Origin: Prevotellamassilia sp.
Lineage (GTDB): Bacteria; Bacteroidota; Bacteroidia; Bacteroidales; Bacteroidaceae
Assembly (NCBI GenBank): GCA_018383375.1
Contig: JAHAWW010000184.1
Span: 1 to 6,936, forward strand
Direction of reading: 5' to 3'
DNA: 6,936 nucleotides
Positions 1 to 6,250 of the stretch are shown piece by piece. The first letter of the stretch is position 1. Every line of letters begins with the position of its first letter. The position numbers were made by a program, and so were the translations under genes. The notes beneath the pieces are model-generated. The model saw nothing but the letters and a program-made list of their open reading frames with translations, was not told the origin of the DNA and did not search any database.

Positions 1-995
1 ATATGGACGCCTATATGGAAGCACGCAAACTCACTCAGGAGTTTATCGACGACTTCCTCGGCTACTTCATGAACCCCGCCAATAAGCTGATGAGTTCGCT
101 CCTCTTGGGTTGCGGTCTGCCCGGCGGTATGATGGGCTCAATGATGGCCGACCTCGTAGGCGTGCAGGCCGCCATCAACAGCAACCGCGCCAAAGAAGGC
201 AAAGAACCTCTCTCTGAAGACGCTTTGCTCGTCAAACTCTTCAACGAGGTGGCCTATGTATGGCCGCGTGTGGGTTATCCTCCCCTCGTCACCCCCTTCT
301 CACAATATGTCAAGAACATTGCCTTGATGAACCTCCTCACCGAGTCGATGGGCAAGCCCCGCTACACGATGATGGACGACAGCATTTGGGGCATGATACT
401 CGGCAAGAGCGGCAAACTGCCCGGTGAAGTGGCCGACGAAATCAAGCAACTGGCCAAAGAGAAAGGCTATGAGTTCACCACGGCCGACCCGCAAAGCTAC
501 TATCCCGACGATCTCGCCCGCTTTGAAAAAGAAATGGAAGAAAACGGCTGGGACCGCGGACAGGACGACGAAGAACTCTTTGAATTTGCCATGCACGAGA
601 CCCAATACCGCGACTATAAGAGCGGTGCCGCCAAGAAACGCTTCCTGGCCGACCTGCAAGCCGCCAAAGACAAGAGCGCTTCACAGGGCATCAGCCCCGA
701 AGAGGCCGCAGCCTTCAAACACGCCAAAGCCGACGCCATTGTGGCTCCCGAGGGCGGTATCGTGCTTTGGGAAATCGGTGGCGATGGCGAATGTGTCAAA
801 GGCATTGAGCCTTTCATCGGCAAAGAATATGCCGAAGGCGACTTCTTCTGCTACATTGAGAATGCCCACGGCCAGATTGTTGAGTTGCCGGCTGCTCTCG
901 GTGGCAAATTGGTTGAGATTAACGCCAAGCAAGGTAGCCACGTGGCCAAAGGCGATGTAATTGCCTATATTGAGCGCCCTAACGCCGAAGCCTAA
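1..995 (+). CDS. Oxaloacetate decarboxylase alpha / pyruvate carboxylase subunit B-type carboxyltransferase, 3' part
   Basis: The gene runs in from the left edge; 330 residues are readable from base 3 and the first Met there is internal. The N-terminal TIM-barrel (HMGL-like) catalytic domain is mostly outside the window; family members are about 600 residues. Visible are the segment after the barrel, with GLPGGMMGSM at residues 38-47 (the family's xPGG turn), and the conserved PYC_OADA region with GYPPLVTPFSQ at 91-101. An acidic, helical linker (about 165-240) leads to a C-terminal barrel-sandwich domain (about 244-325). Family members move a carboxyl group between biotin and pyruvate/oxaloacetate, in a sodium-pumping decarboxylase or in a pyruvate carboxylase. 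The biotin-accepting MKM motif is not seen: the expected position (286-290) reads ENAHG. A separate biotin carrier protein may serve it. The family call is firm; the exact substrate is not. Confidence 0.85.
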   Translation, partial: MDAYMEARKLTQEFIDDFLGYFMNPANKLMSSLLLGCGLPGGMMGSMMADLVGVQAAINSNRAKEGKEPLSEDALLVKLFNEVAYVWPRVGYPPLVTPFSQYVKNIALMNLLTESMGKPRYTMMDDSIWGMILGKSGKLPGEVADEIKQLAKEKGYEFTTADPQSYYPDDLARFEKEMEENGWDRGQDDEELFEFAMHETQYRDYKSGAAKKRFLADLQAAKDKSASQGISPEEAAAFKHAKADAIVAPEGGIVLWEIGGDGECVKGIEPFIGKEYAEGDFFCYIENAHGQIVELPAALGGKLVEINAKQGSHVAKGDVIAYIERPNAEA

Positions 996-1013
996 AACAA
1001 TCCACTATAACAG

Positions 1014-1053
1014 TGCAGCGCAACCTTTTGTGAGGTTGCGCTGCAAGTTTTTT
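1014..1053 (+). terminator. Intrinsic terminator of the carboxyltransferase gene
   Basis: A perfect 13-bp stem (1014-1026 with 1033-1045, core GCAGCGCAACC / GGTTGCGCTGC) has a 6-base loop and is followed after two bases by six T (1048-1053). It starts 18 bases after the TAA stop, so it ends the upstream transcript before the fabI promoter. Confidence 0.93.
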
Positions 1054-1062
1054 AAGCATACA

Positions 1063-1094
1063 CTTGCCCATACTGCACAAAATGAGTAATTTTG
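1063..1094 (+). promoter_or_regulatory. Bacteroidota-type promoter of the fabI operon
   Basis: TAATTTTG at 1087-1094 is an exact match to the Bacteroidota -7 element TAnnTTTG. CTTG at 1063-1066 matches three of four bases of the -33 element TTTG, with 20 bases between the two. Transcription would start near 1100, giving a leader of roughly 25 bases before the ATG at 1126. The leader is A/T rich and has no Shine-Dalgarno motif, as is usual in this phylum. Confidence 0.75.
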
Positions 1095-1125
1095 CGCCGT
1101 TTTTAAGTTTCAAAAATAAAAAGAC

Positions 1126-1983
1126 ATGACCCACAATTTGTTGAAAGGTAAGCGCGGTATCATTTTCGGCGCTTTGAACTCAGAGTCAATTGCCTGGAAA
1201 GTAGCTGAAAAAGCTGTCGAAGAAGGCGCCATCATCACTTTGAGCAACACGCCTATGGCCTTGCGCATGGGTGAACTTAACGAACTCTCTGAAAAACTTA
1301 ACGCACCGATTATCCCTGCCGATGCCACCAGCGTAGAAGACCTCGAGGTGGTTTTCAAGGAAAGCGTTGAGAAACTTGGTGGCAAGATAGATTTTGTGCT
1401 CCACTCTATCGGTATGAGCCCCAACGTGCGCAAACACCGCACGTATGACGATTTGGACTATGGTTATCTCCAAAAGACGCTCGACATCTCTGCCATTTCT
1501 TTCCACAAGATGCTTCAAGTGGCCAAGAAACAAGACGCCATTGCTGAGGGTGGCTCGGTAGTTGCCCTGACCTATGTGGCTTCACAGCGCACCTTCTTCG
1601 GCTACAACGATATGGCCGATGCCAAGAGCATGCTCGAAAGCATTGCCCGCTCGTTCGGTTACATCTATGGCCGCGAAAAGAACGTGCGCATCAACACCAT
1701 CTCTCAGTCGCCCACGCCCACCACGGCCGGTAAAGGCATCAAGGACATCGACAACATGATGGACTTCGCCAACAAGATGTCACCTCTGGGCAATGCCACC
1801 GCTGAGGAGTGTGCCAACTATTGCGTGGTGCTCTTCTCTGACTTCTGCAAGAAAGTCACGATGCAGAACCTCTTCCACGACGGCGGTTTCTCAAGCATGG
1901 GTATGAGCCTCAGAGCCATGAACCAGTATGCCAAGGACATGACGCCCTACGAGGACGAAAGCGGCAAGATTATCTACGGTTAA
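1126..1983 (+). CDS. fabI: Enoyl-[acyl-carrier-protein] reductase (NADH), FabI
   Basis: This 285-residue SDR-fold enzyme carries out the last reduction of each fatty-acid elongation cycle in the cytoplasm, turning trans-2-enoyl-ACP into acyl-ACP with NAD(P)H. Visible motifs are the nucleotide-binding segment GALNSESIAW (15-24, the counterpart of the E. coli GVASKLSIAY), HSIG (93-96), LTYVASQR (148-155) with Tyr150 at the E. coli Tyr146 position, and the catalytic Tyr160 and Lys167 in the Y-x6-K spacing. SQSPTPT (193-199) fills the place of E. coli SAGPIRT. DGGFS (252-256) marks the usual C-terminal end, after which about 29 residues follow, some 19 more than in E. coli FabI. The ATG at 1126 fits the promoter and leader upstream. 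The gene is first in an operon, with a TPR gene 2 bases downstream. Confidence 0.96.
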   Translation: MTHNLLKGKRGIIFGALNSESIAWKVAEKAVEEGAIITLSNTPMALRMGELNELSEKLNAPIIPADATSVEDLEVVFKESVEKLGGKIDFVLHSIGMSPNVRKHRTYDDLDYGYLQKTLDISAISFHKMLQVAKKQDAIAEGGSVVALTYVASQRTFFGYNDMADAKSMLESIARSFGYIYGREKNVRINTISQSPTPTTAGKGIKDIDNMMDFANKMSPLGNATAEECANYCVVLFSDFCKKVTMQNLFHDGGFSSMGMSLRAMNQYAKDMTPYEDESGKIIYG

Positions 1984-1985
1984 TT

Positions 1986-2915
1986 ATGGGACTGCTCGAC
2001 AAACTCTTCGGCAAGAAAGAGACTATGTCTCCCGAGGCCGAGCAACAGAAAAACATCGAGCGGCAATTCAACATCCTGTGCGACAATGGCGTGCGGGCAC
2101 TCAAAATGGGCGAGGCTGCAACGGCCGCGCCCTATTTTGAAAATGCCCTGGAGCTTTGCCCGGACCGTCTCCAGGTGAAGGGCTATTTGGCTGAGGCCTA
2201 TCTCGCCTTGCAGGATTTTGAAAAAGCACGCCCCGTGCTTGAAACACTTTGTGAGGCACAACCCGACAACATCGAAACGGCACTGCTTCTGGCACGGGCT
2301 CAGGGACGGACGGGACAATATGAGGCCATGTTCGACACTGCCGAGAAGCAGATTGCCGCCCACCCCGACGAGCCACGCGCCGCCTATCTCGCAGCAGTTG
2401 CGGCCCACGCCCTTCACAATGACATTATGGCCATTGCCCGACTCACACAGGCACTCGCCCAAGCTGAAGGTTTTCGTCTGGCCAGACGACTGAGAGCACA
2501 AGTGTTGCTTGAAATGGGGTCGACCGCAGAGGCGCTTCAAGACACAACTGTATTGACCCAATGTGACGAGACCGAGGACGAAGATTTCATCCTTCACGGC
2601 AGAGTGCTCGCTACTAATGGACAGCACGACGAAGCCGTGAGTGCATTGACTCAAGCCCTTGAACTCAATCCATTCAGCCGCGATGCCTTCTTATGGCTGG
2701 CTAAGACCCATCTCGCCGCCACACGAACAGACGAAGCGCTCAAAGTGTGTGATGAAGCCATCGGCAGCTTGCCCGACTTTGCCGAGGCCTACAAACTGCG
2801 TGGCGGCATCAAACACACGCTTAAAGACGAAGCTGGCGCCATGGAAGACCTCAAAAAGGCTTTGGAAATCAATCCATCGATTGCCGAGCAGGTAGACGGA
2901 AAGTTTTCATATTAA
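1986..2915 (+). CDS. Tetratricopeptide-repeat protein
   Basis: The 309-residue protein consists mostly of tandem 34-residue helical hairpins. I count about eight TPR-like units between residues 28 and 301, the clearest being 62-94, 213-231 and 264-298 (typical ends ALELNP and ALEINP). The N-terminus MGLLDKLFGKK is a short amphipathic, basic stretch, a common start in small Bacteroidota proteins. There is no signal peptide or membrane segment, so it is probably cytoplasmic. TPR arrays act as protein-binding scaffolds; no catalytic domain is seen and the partner is unknown. The ATG lies 2 bases after the fabI stop, so the two are cotranscribed and probably translationally coupled. That linkage hints at a lipid- or envelope-related role, but this is only inference from position. 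Confidence 0.88.
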   Translation: MGLLDKLFGKKETMSPEAEQQKNIERQFNILCDNGVRALKMGEAATAAPYFENALELCPDRLQVKGYLAEAYLALQDFEKARPVLETLCEAQPDNIETALLLARAQGRTGQYEAMFDTAEKQIAAHPDEPRAAYLAAVAAHALHNDIMAIARLTQALAQAEGFRLARRLRAQVLLEMGSTAEALQDTTVLTQCDETEDEDFILHGRVLATNGQHDEAVSALTQALELNPFSRDAFLWLAKTHLAATRTDEALKVCDEAIGSLPDFAEAYKLRGGIKHTLKDEAGAMEDLKKALEINPSIAEQVDGKFSY

Positions 2916-2922
2916 CATAACA

Positions 2923-2976
2923 AGAGAGAGAGACCGAGAAGCCCGAACGAGCTTACGACAGTCTCTCTCTTTTTTT
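2923..2976 (+). terminator. Intrinsic terminator of the fabI-TPR operon
   Basis: Ten perfect base pairs, AGAGAGAGAC (2925-2934) with GTCTCTCTCT (2961-2970), enclose 26 bases that can form a small inner stem AAGC/GCTT (2939-2942 with 2951-2954). A T run (2970-2976) follows. The polarity suits the + strand operon; on the - strand the following bases are pyrimidine-rich but lack a clean T run, so termination of the convergent kinase gene here would be weak. Confidence 0.82.
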
Positions 2977-2983
2977 ATTTATG

Positions 2984-3017
2984 CCCCTCAAACGGACATA
3001 TGCAGAGGGGAGTTTTT
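2984..3017 (+). terminator. Possible second terminator between convergent genes
   Basis: CCCCTC (2984-2989) pairs with GAGGGG (3005-3010) around a 15-base loop and is followed by AG and five T (3013-3017). The T run overlaps the stop codon of the - strand kinase. The stem is only 6 bp, so this may be a back-up terminator for the TPR transcript or chance. Confidence 0.3.
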
Positions 3018-3900
3018 AGGCCAGTGTGATTTCTGCAGGGAGATTGGGCATTGCACCATTTTTCGTACAAACGAAAGCCGAAGTCTGCACAGCTAAACTG
3101 TGGGCTTCTGCCACGGTCTTGCCTTTGAGGATGGAAGCAATAAAGGCTGCAGTGAAACTGTCGCCGGCCCCGACCGTATCGGCCACCTCCACCTTGGGTG
3201 TTGGCTGAAATGAGACATGGCCCGGCGTGAACACATAACTACCATTGATGCCGCAGGTGAGAATGAGCATCTTCAGATTGTATTTGCCAAGGAGTATCCA
3301 GCATTTGTCTTGAAGGTCGATGCCGGGATAGCCAAAGAGTCGGCTCACGGTGACCAGTTCTTCGTCGTTAATCTTCAATATATTGCATTTGGCCATAGAG
3401 TCGCAGAGGATTTCCTTGCTATAAAAGCCCTGTCGCAGATTAACGTCGAAGATGACCATCGTGTCTTCGTCTTTTGGCATAGCGTCAATAAATCCGTTGA
3501 TTGTCTCGCGCGACACCACATTGCGCTGCGCCAGTGAACCAAAACACAAGGCCTGCGTCTTTTCGGCCAATGCTTTGAGTGAGGCTGTAAAGGGGATGTT
3601 GTCCCAAGCCACATTCTCTTTGATGTCGTAATTCGGTATGCCGGCTTGGTCAAACTCCACTTGCACGGTTCCTGTGGGGTAAGGCACTTCGGTAATCATC
3701 AGATTGACCCCCTTTGAGGTGAGGTTGTCGATGATTTCCTTGCCGAGGACATCTTCGCCCACTGCGCTGACCACACAACTTTGCAGTCCGAATTGTGAGA
3801 CATGATAAGCGAAATTAGCCGGTGCACCACCGATTTTCTTTCCATTGGGGAGGACGTCCCAGAGGGCTTCGCCCATACCCACCACTACTTTATTGTTCAT
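3016..3900 (-). CDS. PfkB-family carbohydrate kinase, probable fructokinase
   Basis: This 294-residue ribokinase-fold enzyme uses ATP to phosphorylate a sugar hydroxyl. Visible are the first PfkB signature region with GGAPANFAYH (24-33), the sugar-binding GE near the N-terminus (10-11), FDVNLR (151-156), KINDEE (176-181), and the second signature DTVGAGDSFTAAF (241-253) with the anion-hole GAGD and catalytic base Asp247. The length is normal and the frame is intact. Fructose is the most likely substrate: the sequence resembles the fructokinases of Bacteroidota, and the gene follows, by 27 bases, a remnant of an FHS-type sugar transporter, the arrangement of fructose uptake modules. Ribokinase-like activity on another sugar cannot be excluded. 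No Bacteroidota-type promoter is evident just upstream, so its transcription may depend on the upstream - strand genes. Confidence 0.88.
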   Translation of the reverse strand: MNNKVVVGMGEALWDVLPNGKKIGGAPANFAYHVSQFGLQSCVVSAVGEDVLGKEIIDNLTSKGVNLMITEVPYPTGTVQVEFDQAGIPNYDIKENVAWDNIPFTASLKALAEKTQALCFGSLAQRNVVSRETINGFIDAMPKDEDTMVIFDVNLRQGFYSKEILCDSMAKCNILKINDEELVTVSRLFGYPGIDLQDKCWILLGKYNLKMLILTCGINGSYVFTPGHVSFQPTPKVEVADTVGAGDSFTAAFIASILKGKTVAEAHSLAVQTSAFVCTKNGAMPNLPAEITLA

Positions 3901-3927
3901 AGTATTTGAATGAGGATTTGTAGGTTA

Positions 3928-4299
3928 TTATTTCATTTTGAAAGCATACAACAGCAAATAGGCTACGCCCACAATCATTACGCCCACAGCGCCGGCCTGT
4001 CCGACGGCATCGGCCGCATAGCCCATGACCAGGGGGAAGACCGTTCCGCCAAAGAGGCCCATAATCATCAAGCCCGACACTTCGTTGTGTGACTGGGGCG
4101 AGCGAACGAGCGCTTGCGAAAAGATGATGGAGAAGATATTGGAATTGCCGAAACCAATCAAGGCAATGCCCACATAAAGCCATATGAGGGTGTGGCCCAC
4201 CAACAAGACAGACAATCCCAGCAATATGAGTATGGCACTGATGGCAAACAGCCGCTTTTTTACGTTTTCCAAATATTGAGTAAGCCACGGCTCTGACAA
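3928..4299 (-). pseudogene. 3' remnant of an FHS-family (fucose/glucose/galactose permease-like) MFS sugar transporter
   Basis: About 115 residues of a membrane protein remain, with four hydrophobic segments near residues 17-35, 39-63, 74-95 and 102-120 counted from the codon at 4299. IGFGNSNIFSIIFSQAL and SGLMIMGLFGGTVFPLVMGY resemble the late membrane helices of FHS permeases such as the inner-membrane monosaccharide importers beside Bacteroides fructokinases. Full members have 12 helices and about 400 residues, so roughly the first eight helices are missing. No ATG starts the frame: the only early start-like codon is a TTG at 4299-4297, in the loop of a hairpin and with no sensible upstream signal. 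The frame is open back to the Nudix stop at 4333-4335, so a simple frameshift does not explain the loss. It reads like a deletion scar, or an assembly join. The intact kinase follows 27 bases later. Confidence 0.78.
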
Positions 4300-4320
4300 C
4301 CTCAGGCCGTGGCTTTTTTT
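4282..4320 (+). terminator. Terminator-like hairpin between the Nudix gene and the transporter remnant
   Basis: AAGCCACGGC (4282-4291) pairs perfectly with GCCGTGGCTT (4306-4315). After one bulged T the stem continues CTGA/TCAG (4293-4296 with 4302-4305) around a 5-base loop, making 14 pairs. Seven T (4314-4320) follow on the + strand. Read on the - strand, the direction of the neighbouring genes, the hairpin is preceded by an A run but followed only by TTACTC, so it lacks a T tract there. It looks like one half of a bidirectional terminator whose other T tract has been replaced by transporter sequence. No + strand gene precedes it now. Confidence 0.8.
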
Positions 4321-4332
4321 CTCTTGTCTCCT

Positions 4333-4839
4333 TCAATTTTTCTCCCCAAACAGACGTTGCCACTCTTGTTCAAAATTGGGTGTGAAAAAGTCTCGTCCCA
4401 AGTGCGAGATGATTTCTCGGCGCGTGAAATATCGCCCTCCGGCCGTCTCGGCCGAGGGGCAGAGCGGATGGTCGGTAACGGTCTGATAGACGTGGACGAG
4501 TTCCCGCTCGCGCCGGCTCTCAAAGACGTAGCGGCAAAGAAACGTGGGTGTGAAGTCGGTGAGCCCGATTTCTTCGCTTACTTCTCTACGCAACGCTTCG
4601 TCGATGGTTTCGCCCCAATCCACATGGCCGCCTACGGCTGTGTCCCAACGTCCCGGCTGTATGTCTTTCCATTCAGGACGCCGCTGGAGAAAGAGTGCGC
4701 CCTCGGGATTAAACACGTGCAGATGGACCACGGGATGCAGCAGCATGCTCCCGCCATGGCATTCGCCTCGTGTGGCTCGGCCCACAATGTGCCCCAGTTC
4801 GTCAGTCAAAGGGAGGAGTTCGTTGTCGTTGTCTTTCAT
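4333..4839 (-). CDS. Nudix hydrolase, IDI/YfcD-like subgroup
   Basis: A 168-residue Nudix-fold protein. The Nudix box is complete at residues 71-93, G-x5-E-x7-REV-SEE-I-G-L, so the metal-binding glutamates needed to cleave a nucleoside diphosphate-linked or similar substrate are present. The N-terminal layout (DELG, then HPVVHLHVFN, then an LQRR strand and GRWDTAVGGH) resembles the isopentenyl-diphosphate isomerase-like branch that includes E. coli YfcD. The IDI catalytic cysteine motif (TxxCSHP) is absent: the region reads DTAVGGHVDWGE, so isomerase activity is unlikely. The substrate is unknown. The ATG lies one base after the queA TGA (TGATATG), which suggests cotranscription and translational coupling. 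The TGA stop at 4335-4333 is in frame with the following transporter remnant. Confidence 0.9.
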   Translation of the reverse strand: MKDNDNELLPLTDELGHIVGRATRGECHGGSMLLHPVVHLHVFNPEGALFLQRRPEWKDIQPGRWDTAVGGHVDWGETIDEALRREVSEEIGLTDFTPTFLCRYVFESRRERELVHVYQTVTDHPLCPSAETAGGRYFTRREIISHLGRDFFTPNFEQEWQRLFGEKN

Positions 4840-4840
4840 A

Positions 4841-6073
4841 TCAAAAATTCAATATGGAACTGTCGCCGTAGGACAGGAAACGGAAGTCGTGGTTCAGGGC
4901 ATAGTCGTAGATGCACCGCCAATCGCCGCCCACAAAAGCCGAGACGAGCAAAAGCAACGTGCTGCCCGGCTGGTGGAAGTTGGTGATGAGGGTCTTGACA
5001 ATATGGAACTGATAGCCGGGAGCGATGATGATGCGCGTGGAAGCGTGAATGGTCTGCAAGTCGTGACGCTGCATATAGTCCAGAAGCGACCGGAGTGACT
5101 CGAGCGTGGTCAAAGGCGCGTCGGTGGTGGCGGCATAATCGTAGGGTTGCCATTGCGTCACCGTCAAGTCATCGGGCGAGAGCTCCGGATGGTCTTTGAC
5201 GGCCACTCCTATATAATAGAGGCTCTCAAGTGTGCGCACCGAGGTAGTGCCCACGGCAATGCACCGGCCGCCATGAGCTATGAGACGCTCTATGGTGTGT
5301 CGGCCCACGGCTATTTGCTCGGCATGCATCTCGTGGCCGCCAATCTCTGTGGACTTGACGGGCTTGAACGTGCCTGCTCCGACATGCAGGGTCACCTCGT
5401 CGAGCTCGACGCCCCGGGCGGTGAGGGCTTCGAGCACGCGACTGGTGAAATGGAGCCCTGCGGTCGGTGCGGCCACTGAGCCTTTTATTTTGGAATAGAC
5501 CGTCTGATAGGTCTGAAGGTCTGAAGCCTCGGTCTCACGATTGAGATAAGGCGGGATGGGGAGCTCGCCGATAGCTTCGAGCACCTCGGAGAAGGTGAGA
5601 CTGGGGTCGGTCCAGCTGAAACGCACTTCATAGCCCGTACCACTCACGCCCAACCGCTCTGCCCGCAGCATCACGGTACGGCCCTCCACGTCGACAGGCC
5701 GCTCGAGCACACCCTCTTTCCATTTTTTGAGATTGCCTATGAGGCACGTCCACGTCACGCTGCCTCGTGTGGCAAACGAGACTTGATAGTCGGCCGGTGT
5801 GTGTGGTTCGAGACAAAACACCTCAATGAGTGCGCCGGTGGCTTTGTTGAAATGCAGTCGGGCGCGTATCACTTTGGTGTTGTTCATCACCATCAAGGCT
5901 CCGGCAGGCACATAGTCGGGGAGATGATGAAAAACATCTTCGCCCACCTTGCCGTCGCGGTAGTGAAGGAGCTTGGACTCGTCGCGCACGGCCTTGGGAT
6001 ATTTGGCAATGCGCTCATCAGGGAGGTCATAGATATAGTCGGCGATGTGAATATGCTTAGGGTCGGCAGTCAT
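4841..6073 (-). CDS. queA: S-adenosylmethionine:tRNA ribosyltransferase-isomerase QueA
   Basis: This 410-residue enzyme moves and isomerises the ribosyl part of S-adenosylmethionine onto preQ1 already in the tRNA wobble position 34, giving epoxyqueuosine, the next-to-last step of queuosine synthesis. Family motifs in order are NNTKVIRARL (64-73), GELPIPPYL (169-177), SVAAPTAGLHFT (199-210), HVGAGTFKPV (230-239), GTTSVRTLE (275-283), TNFHQPGSTLLLLVSAF (364-380) and RFLSYGDSSIL (398-408). The frame is intact. It is somewhat longer than the about 350 residues of E. coli QueA, partly through extra sequence around residues 285-325. The ATG at 6073 follows a promoter-like element by about 18 bases. 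It is first in an operon with the Nudix gene. Confidence 0.96.
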   Translation of the reverse strand: MTADPKHIHIADYIYDLPDERIAKYPKAVRDESKLLHYRDGKVGEDVFHHLPDYVPAGALMVMNNTKVIRARLHFNKATGALIEVFCLEPHTPADYQVSFATRGSVTWTCLIGNLKKWKEGVLERPVDVEGRTVMLRAERLGVSGTGYEVRFSWTDPSLTFSEVLEAIGELPIPPYLNRETEASDLQTYQTVYSKIKGSVAAPTAGLHFTSRVLEALTARGVELDEVTLHVGAGTFKPVKSTEIGGHEMHAEQIAVGRHTIERLIAHGGRCIAVGTTSVRTLESLYYIGVAVKDHPELSPDDLTVTQWQPYDYAATTDAPLTTLESLRSLLDYMQRHDLQTIHASTRIIIAPGYQFHIVKTLITNFHQPGSTLLLLVSAFVGGDWRCIYDYALNHDFRFLSYGDSSILNF

Positions 6074-6090
6074 AATCGGTAATTTTTCTG

Positions 6091-6121
6091 CAAAAATACG
6101 CCAAACGGGCGAGATGGGAAA
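6091..6121 (-). promoter_or_regulatory. Bacteroidota-type promoter of queA
   Basis: On the - strand TATTTTTG (6098-6091) is an exact TAnnTTTG match. TTTC (6121-6118) matches three of four bases of the -33 TTTG box, with 19 bases between. The predicted start near 6085 gives a leader of only about 10 bases before the queA ATG at 6073. The -33 box lies inside the hairpin at 6105-6155. Confidence 0.6.
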
Positions 6122-6155
6122 GCCTTCAAGAGAAGACGTTTCACCTCTCGCCCGT
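6105..6155 (-). terminator. Hairpin between the amt-like gene and queA, possible weak terminator
   Basis: ACGGGCGAGA (6105-6114) pairs perfectly with TCTCGCCCGT (6146-6155). The stem can continue with small bulges (GGGAAA 6116-6121 against TTTCACC 6139-6145) and an inner CTTC/GAAG stem (6124-6127 with 6132-6135). On the - strand it is followed by TTTGGCGTATTTTTG, an interrupted T-rich stretch, so it could end the transporter transcript. It lies about 95 bases after that gene's stop. The poor T tract makes the terminator role uncertain. Confidence 0.45.
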
Positions 6156-6250
6156 CACCTACCTATCAAATCCAGCCTAATTTAATGTTGTTTTTGTGTT
6201 GGTTTGGCTTATGCTTGATGGCGTATGAAACGTAGGTTGTGTAGGGTTGC
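6156..6250. other. Intergenic spacer downstream of the amt-like gene
   Basis: This is an AT-rich stretch between the transporter stop and the hairpin before queA. A 6-bp inverted repeat (ACCTAC 6157-6162, GTAGGT 6232-6237) is too short and too widely spaced to mean much. No reading frame, RNA gene or riboswitch is evident in it. Confidence 0.5.

Noticed and set aside
1980..2654. 224-codon - strand open frame opposite the TPR gene
   Set aside because: It is a mirror of the repeat-rich TPR coding sequence, Cys/Gly rich with no recognisable family, and lacks an upstream signal.
2923..2970. GA/CT-rich alternating runs as a microsatellite or phase-variation tract
   Set aside because: The two runs are exact complements forming a stem followed by T residues, lie outside coding sequence, and are fully explained as a terminator.
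3890..4363. 157-codon - strand frame overlapping the transporter remnant, considered as a missing frame-shifted part of the transporter
   Set aside because: Its translation is Arg/Cys/His rich with no regular membrane segments and no match to the missing helices, so it is just another frame of the same DNA.
4309..5098. Long + strand open frames (184 and 225 codons) opposite the Nudix and queA genes
   Set aside because: They lie antisense to two genes with complete family motifs, have no recognisable domain or promoter, and are typical by-products of GC-rich codon use.
6074..6250. Possible preQ1 riboswitch upstream of queA
   Set aside because: The predicted leader is only about 10 bases, and the hairpin present lies upstream of or over the promoter; no preQ1-type pseudoknot pattern was seen.
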